Shown here: one piece after another, positions 60,136 through 64,000 of the stretch
How positions within the stretch are numbered: the stretch's first letter is position 1
How the letters are laid out: every line of letters starts with the position of its first letter
Source of the DNA: Proteiniclasticum sp043951855
Lineage (GTDB): Bacteria; Bacillota; Clostridia; Clostridiales; Clostridiaceae
DNA length: 64,000 nucleotides
Reading direction: 5' to 3'
Assembly (NCBI RefSeq): GCF_043951855.1
Contig: NZ_JBINJW010000001.1
Location: 62,001-126,000 of the forward strand
Translations under genes and position numbers: made by a program
Notes under the pieces: model-generated
Database searches by the model: none
What the model was told of the DNA's origin: nothing
The model's input: the letters and a program-made list of their open reading frames with translations, nothing else

Positions 60136-60280
60136 TTCTCTTCTCCTTTCTTACTTTCACTTTATATCCCAGGATCTCTGCCTTGCGTTTGTATTCGTTT
60201 GCTTCCTGTGCGGTGCTGCAATCGAAAACCATGTTATCTTGGGGGTCCTTAGCTGTCAGGCTTAGTATGTATTTACTCAT
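60122..60280 (-). CDS. Small protein, 52 residues
   Basis: The frame starts at an ATG at 60280 (MSKYILSLTAKDPQDNM...) and overlaps the next gene by 14 bp. Later it reads STAQEANEYKRKAEILGYKV. Composition and overlap suggest a real small phage gene. Function unknown. Confidence 0.6.
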   Translation of the reverse strand: MSKYILSLTAKDPQDNMVFDCSTAQEANEYKRKAEILGYKVKVRKEKRNDQS

Positions 60281-60282
60281 CC

Positions 60283-60558
60283 TTACTCCACTCCTTTTTT
60301 CTTTGCCCAGTAGAGAGCCTTCTTAATGATTTCCGATGCAATCCTCTCCATCTGCTCCTTTTCTCTGAGTAGTGAGGTTTCGGTTTTGATTACAGGAAAG
60401 CAACCGGTCAGAGATCTGAGTGCCTTTAGTCTCTGCTCAGAGAGCCTTCCGTCAAAGCTGTCCATGAATACATACCCCTGTTTTTTAAGCTGAGGCTCTA
60501 TGGGCTGGGCGGTGTCAAAAGTGAATGTGACATCATTACTGATTACTGTTATTTCCAT
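60283..60558 (-). CDS. Hypothetical protein (91 aa)
   Basis: The protein has a beta-rich start (MEITVISNDVTFTFD) and a helical second half. I recognise no family. It overlaps the zinc-ribbon gene upstream by 10 bp. Confidence 0.55.
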   Translation of the reverse strand: MEITVISNDVTFTFDTAQPIEPQLKKQGYVFMDSFDGRLSEQRLKALRSLTGCFPVIKTETSLLREKEQMERIASEIIKKALYWAKKKGVE

Positions 60559-60761
60559 GTCTTATCCTCCTTAATCTTACGTACATATTCGCCTTTAAAC
60601 ATCTTGCGCCCGCATGACGGGCATCGTTTCAGGTCTGCTACGTTTGATGGCATGATACTGATTATGTTGCATCCGGCACACCAGCACTTGTTCCAGGCTG
60701 ATTTTATTTCCGATTTCTCCCACAGCCATCCTCGGGCTTTGATCTGTTCATTTCTGTACAT
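60549..60761 (-). CDS. Zinc-ribbon protein (70 aa)
   Basis: The protein has two Cys pairs, CAGC near residue 28 and CPSCGRKMF near residue 47, which form a rubredoxin-like zinc ribbon. AGGAGGGAAG precedes the ATG. It probably contacts nucleic acid; role unknown. Confidence 0.68.
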   Translation of the reverse strand: MYRNEQIKARGWLWEKSEIKSAWNKCWCAGCNIISIMPSNVADLKRCPSCGRKMFKGEYVRKIKEDKTWK

Positions 60762-60773
60762 CCCTCTTCCCTC

Positions 60774-61019
60774 CTATCTAAGTTTGAATGCTTTGTCGAG
60801 ACCCTTAGCAATTTGGTCGATGGCTCTACCCAACTGCACTATAGGGTTCTTCTCTTCTCTCTCATCGAACGGGTAGCAGTCCCATTCATCAATTCTGAAA
60901 AGTGTATCGGTCCCTACATCCGTCTGTACAACGTGGCAGTCGCTTGTTTTCATTTTATAAATACCGTTCATGGTGAATCCGGTCTTCTTGTCTATGAGTC
61001 GTACCTTCAATCCATTCAT
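60774..61019 (-). CDS. Hypothetical protein (81 aa)
   Basis: This small, mostly beta protein (GLKVRLIDKKTGFTMNGIYK at the start) is coupled to the upstream gene by an ATGA overlap. No family recognised. Confidence 0.58.
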   Translation of the reverse strand: MNGLKVRLIDKKTGFTMNGIYKMKTSDCHVVQTDVGTDTLFRIDEWDCYPFDEREEKNPIVQLGRAIDQIAKGLDKAFKLR

Positions 61020-61456
61020 GACTCTTCCGCCTCCTCAACTCTCCTCTTCAGCAAAAGCTCTCCGGGCTTCAGCGAGACCATTCCGTAAACTTTAGCATCC
61101 CATTGAATTGTCAACTCCATCGGAGGTTCGATTGACAGATGTTCAGAAACTAAACTCCCGTTTTCTGACACCCTGTTGATAAGTTTGAGGGCAGAAGGTT
61201 CTTCTACTTCAGCAATTGTCTGTATGGCATATATGGGTCCTCCACCGCAGAAAGGGCACCGGGACCCGTCAGGCCATTTATTTTCTACCGCAACGATCTG
61301 GTCACAGTTAAAACATTTCCATTTCATCTTTTCTTCCTCCTTTTTATTGATTGGTGGTTCAAATATCGGCACTCCAATTTCTCTACAAAGGAATTCGCTA
61401 TAAGTAAGTTCATTCGCCCCCATCCATCTACGGAGGGCTTTCTTGATTCTATTCAT
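61016..61456 (-). CDS. Zinc-ribbon protein (146 aa)
   Basis: The middle holds a zinc ribbon (WKCFNCDQIV near residue 48 and CPFCGGG near residue 70). The N-terminal 40 residues include ELTYSEFLCREIGVPIFEP. The ATG at 61456 overlaps the previous stop and has GGAGG 8 nt upstream; a GTG 3 bp earlier is also possible. Role unknown. Confidence 0.65.
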   Translation of the reverse strand: MNRIKKALRRWMGANELTYSEFLCREIGVPIFEPPINKKEEEKMKWKCFNCDQIVAVENKWPDGSRCPFCGGGPIYAIQTIAEVEEPSALKLINRVSENGSLVSEHLSIEPPMELTIQWDAKVYGMVSLKPGELLLKRRVEEAEES

Positions 61457-61830
61457 CACAAGGGCCTCCTACCTGTACCATGGCAGGCTGAGCATGCTAT
61501 TAGTCTATCTTTGGCCCGCACCGAACCACCATCTAATGTGCTTGCTCTCTGCATAGCTCTCAAATACCCTCGACCCCCACATCCGCCACACATCCTAACA
61601 ATAGGTGTAACCTGTGAAGGGTCCTGAAAGTTTGAAAGACTCTTCCTGGATGCTGTCTGCTCGAAAGCTCTCATTGGAGTCTGGGTTCTCATCGGATCCT
61701 CACACACGATTCTTCCTGTCGGACTGTACCCCCATATCGGTTTTGAGGTGTTTACTTTAGGCCCCTCCTGCACTTTGGCTGGCAGGTTTTGTGGTTTGTA
61801 TCGGTATCTCTTCTTTATTTTCTTCTTCAT
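61456..61830 (-). CDS. DnaJ-like Cys-rich small protein (124 aa)
   Basis: This very basic protein has CxxCxGxG-type repeats at the C-terminal half (CGGCGGRGYL near residue 82 and CSACHGTGRR near residue 113), as in the DnaJ zinc-binding domain. It is a small phage protein of unknown role. Confidence 0.65.
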   Translation of the reverse strand: MKKKIKKRYRYKPQNLPAKVQEGPKVNTSKPIWGYSPTGRIVCEDPMRTQTPMRAFEQTASRKSLSNFQDPSQVTPIVRMCGGCGGRGYLRAMQRASTLDGGSVRAKDRLIACSACHGTGRRPL

Positions 61831-61842
61831 CCGATTTCCCTC

Positions 61843-61941
61843 CTAGAACAGACGAATGACCTGAAGGGCCACCCAGAAGCAGCAATAGATCAGTATCAGA
61901 CTGAATAAGGAGTAAACAAGAACCTCTACTACTTTATTCAC
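61843..61941 (-). CDS. Small membrane protein, 32 residues
   Basis: A GTG start at 61941 has GGAGG 8 nt upstream and overlaps the previous stop. The product is nearly one transmembrane helix (VLVYSLFSLILIYCCFWVAL). The good ribosome site argues that it is real. Confidence 0.55.
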   Translation of the reverse strand: MNKVVEVLVYSLFSLILIYCCFWVALQVIRLF

Positions 61942-62123
61942 TATAAGAACCTCCTTCCGTTTTCAATCTCTTTTCTTAGAGACTTGAGACCCTCCAGGAT
62001 GATCTTTGACTTCTTGAATATCCTGGGCTTTGAGGGTGTGATGTGTTTGTACCGATCTTCGAATTCTTTGATTACTTCATTGATCTCTTCTTTTGTTACC
62101 TGAGCTGAGTTTGTATCAATCAT
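61941..62123 (-). CDS. Hypothetical protein (60 aa)
   Basis: A helical, charged protein (SAQVTKEEINEVIKEFEDRY). AGGAGG precedes the ATG at 62123, which is a better start than an ATG 45 bp upstream. No family recognised. Confidence 0.6.
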   Translation of the reverse strand: MIDTNSAQVTKEEINEVIKEFEDRYKHITPSKPRIFKKSKIILEGLKSLRKEIENGRRFL

Positions 62124-62133
62124 TTCTATCCTC

Positions 62134-64000
62134 CTAATCTTTCTGATAGTAGTCGCACTCATAGGCATCAGCTCTCAGCGGAAGTCCTTCGGCCCAGCTG
62201 ATTGGTTTACCCATGATAGCGCTGATCTTCTTGAGCGCATCCGTGTCTTCCTTCGAAGCTTCCACGATGATCTCATCATGTACGTGCATTACGATCTTGT
62301 AGCCGGCCTCCTCGACACGTATCATGGATACGGCCAGGCAATCTCTTGCAGTGGCCTGGACGATGTTCTCGACCAGCTTCCCTCCGTAGGTTTCCTGAGT
62401 TTCCCAGGCGTTTGTGGTCTGGTTCTGGCCCATATAGGTGATCTTGCTTCCATACTTGGATTCTTCAAGTTTTGGTTCTCTGTAGGCCAATCGTCTTCCG
62501 GAAGGAAGTTCTATGAAGAGATACTCCGGTGTTCCTATAAACTTCAGACCCTTCTGTATCTGCACCACTGAGTTTTCACGTATTGATTCTTTGGCGCCAG
62601 CTTCACAGTCTTTCCAGAATTTAGTGATAGCAGTGTTGGAGGATCTCCATTGATCCACCAGCTCCTGCAGCTCCTCATCGGATGCCTTGGCGGCCCATTT
62701 CCTGTCCATGGATCTTAGGGCCCCTGGTCCGCCTTGATAACCAAGGGCCAGTTCCGATACTTTACCTTTCTGGCGAAGCTGTGACCCCTTTGTCACTTCT
62801 TCCAGCGGGACCTTGAACATCTGAGAAGCTGAAGCTTCATAGATCTTGCCGTGGGTCCTGAAGACCTCCATTCTCCAATCCTCTCCGGATAGCCAGGCAA
62901 TCACTCGGGCCTCTATAGCGGAGAAGTCGGCCACCACAAATCTATGGCCAGACTTTGCTATAAAGGCGGTTCTGATCAGCTGACTGAGTATGTTAGGCAC
63001 CTTGTCATAAGACATTTCAAGGAGCTCCGCGTCTCCTGTGGCCACTATTCTTCGTGCCGTGTCCAGATCTGATATGTGGTTCTGAGGAAGGTTCTGCACC
63101 TGGATGAGACGTCCTGCCCATCTGCCTGTCCTGGAAGCTCCGTAGAACTGGAGAAGCCCTCTGGCCCTCCCATCATCCAGTACAACATCCAGCATCTTCT
63201 GATACTTCGATGTGCTTGTCTTGGCTGTTTCCTGTCTCAGTGAGAGCGCTTCCACCACCTCGGGCATACTCTTTTCTCTGGCGGCCTTGATCAGCTCCGG
63301 TACGGTCTCCTTTGTGACTTTGGGTACATCAATACCTAGTTTGTCACTGAGCCAGATCTTGAGCTGTGCCACGCTCTTAGGGTTGTTTAATCCGGTGATT
63401 TTCTTGAACTGCTCCATGGTCTCTTCCTGGTACTCGGTGTCAATCTTTACCGCGGCTTTAGCAAAGTCTTTATCCAGCGCTACGCCTCTGTCATTGATCC
63501 GCTGGTCCAGCTCCCAGAGCTTCACCTCATCAGGTGTTGTCCTGTACTTACCTAGAGCCTTGTCAATATTTCTTTCAACCTCTACGTCCTGGATGCAGTA
63601 GTCTTTAAACTGCTGCCACTCATCCGGCTTATCATCCGGAAAGAAGGATGTCTGATATCCATTGCTCTTTGACGGCTTCCTGGGCATCGAGAAGAGTCTT
63701 ATAAGGTTCTTGCCTGTCATGAGCTTCTGCATGTCCTGTGGAAAGCCCAGCGCCTTAGAAACGGCATCCAGACTTCCAGGTAGTCCAAGGGTTAAAGCTT
63801 TGATCATGGTGCAATCCCAGTTCTTCGGGTCCAGTCGGGTCTTAAGGTGGTAACATAAGCAGACTCTCTCGAACTGGGCATTGTGTGCCACTTTCCTGAT
63901 GGATGTATTCCTGATCATGTCTTCCAGCTTGTCCGGTATGACATCGCCATTCTCCAGATCCAGTATCCTGGTAGGACCATCATCTATGGCATAGGCCAGG
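62134..64000 (-). CDS. Phage family A DNA polymerase, 5' end beyond the window
   Basis: The frame is open to the right edge, so the N-terminus is missing; about 622 codons are visible. The remaining exonuclease part has VAHNAQFERV. The polymerase part has GRWAGRLIQVQNLPQN, motif A VVADFSAIEARV with its catalytic Asp, the O-helix-like region near LRQKGKVSELALGYQGG, and motif C MHVHDEIIVEA. It copies the phage genome. It is followed by small early genes. Confidence 0.93.
   Translation of the reverse strand, partial: LAYAIDDGPTRILDLENGDVIPDKLEDMIRNTSIRKVAHNAQFERVCLCYHLKTRLDPKNWDCTMIKALTLGLPGSLDAVSKALGFPQDMQKLMTGKNLIRLFSMPRKPSKSNGYQTSFFPDDKPDEWQQFKDYCIQDVEVERNIDKALGKYRTTPDEVKLWELDQRINDRGVALDKDFAKAAVKIDTEYQEETMEQFKKITGLNNPKSVAQLKIWLSDKLGIDVPKVTKETVPELIKAAREKSMPEVVEALSLRQETAKTSTSKYQKMLDVVLDDGRARGLLQFYGASRTGRWAGRLIQVQNLPQNHISDLDTARRIVATGDAELLEMSYDKVPNILSQLIRTAFIAKSGHRFVVADFSAIEARVIAWLSGEDWRMEVFRTHGKIYEASASQMFKVPLEEVTKGSQLRQKGKVSELALGYQGGPGALRSMDRKWAAKASDEELQELVDQWRSSNTAITKFWKDCEAGAKESIRENSVVQIQKGLKFIGTPEYLFIELPSGRRLAYREPKLEESKYGSKITYMGQNQTTNAWETQETYGGKLVENIVQATARDCLAVSMIRVEEAGYKIVMHVHDEIIVEASKEDTDALKKISAIMGKPISWAEGLPLRADAYECDYYQKD

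Larger units (their letters stand above)
34635..64000 (-). mobile_element. Siphovirus-type prophage, most of the genome
   Basis: From right to left there are replication genes, late regulator, terminase, head, tail and lysis modules in the standard order of HK97-like siphophages of Firmicutes. The left end lies between the tmRNA promoter and 34635, with the accessory operon (32468-34540) probably inside it. The right end, with integrase and repressor, lies beyond the window. I found no att site at the left boundary. One helicase gene is broken, so phage viability is uncertain. Confidence 0.85.

Overview
The window looks like the chromosome of an anaerobic, low-to-moderate GC Gram-positive bacterium of the class Clostridia. 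Supporting signs are strong GGAGG-type ribosome binding sites, TTGACA/TATAAT promoters, a tmRNA whose tag ends in AEDNFALAA, molybdenum hydroxylase genes, and an anaerobe-type NifX/Mrp/DUF5320 cluster. No species can be named from the sequence alone.

Positions 1-18650 are host chromosome. One long minus-strand operon (7206 down to below 1) encodes a FecBCD-type ABC transporter (binding protein, permease, ATPase), a three-subunit xanthine-dehydrogenase-like molybdenum hydroxylase (FAD, 2Fe-2S and molybdopterin subunits), a THEP1-like NTPase and a MobA-like nucleotidyltransferase cut by the window edge. I infer that the transporter brings in molybdate or tungstate for the hydroxylase. An NCS2 xanthine/uracil permease with its own promoter lies next to it. 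Then come an MGMT-family protein, an aldo/keto reductase, an AhpD-like protein, an FAD oxidoreductase and a five-gene operon (DUF5320, NifX, two 4Fe-4S MinD/Mrp ATPases, NifX). That operon's promoter is bracketed by two copies of a perfect 14-bp palindrome. A tandem NTF2-like protein and an HTH-DUF805 membrane regulator follow.

Positions 18752-30691 are a 12-kb integrative element in the 3' end of ssrA (tmRNA). It has a 16-bp direct repeat at both ends, repeated arm-type sites (TAGACGTCAA) at both ends, a tyrosine integrase next to ssrA, and the original ssrA terminator displaced to the far end. It carries a divergent repressor/Cro switch, a probable excisionase, a replication initiator, a TOPRIM-RecA primase-helicase, a cold-shock protein, coiled-coil proteins, a full-length sigma-70-like factor with an unknown C-terminal extension, and a sigma-region-4-like regulator. 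It has no capsid, tail or terminase gene, so it is either a satellite-like element or a prophage that lost its late genes. Downstream of the sigma genes lies a 420-bp non-coding stretch packed with short perfect palindromes.

Positions 31.0-34.6 kb hold the intact tmRNA, several small genes, and an AT-rich three-gene operon (unknown protein, winged-helix/zinc-ribbon protein, Mrr-like PD-(D/E)XK nuclease). The operon has its own promoter and terminator and sits at the end of the next prophage, a typical place for anti-phage cargo.

Positions 34.6-64.0 kb are most of a siphovirus-type prophage, all on the minus strand. From right to left: family A DNA polymerase (runs past the window), small zinc-ribbon genes, VapE-type primase-helicase, a TGTTGAC repeat cluster, VRR-NUC nuclease, an SNF2-type helicase broken by an in-frame amber in its Walker A motif, a late regulator, HNH, TerS/TerL, portal, protease, capsid, head-tail connectors, major tail protein, G/GT chaperones with a textbook -1 frameshift signal, tape measure, Dit, a collagen-repeat tail tip protein, a DUF859-like protein, XhlA, holin and amidase endolysin.
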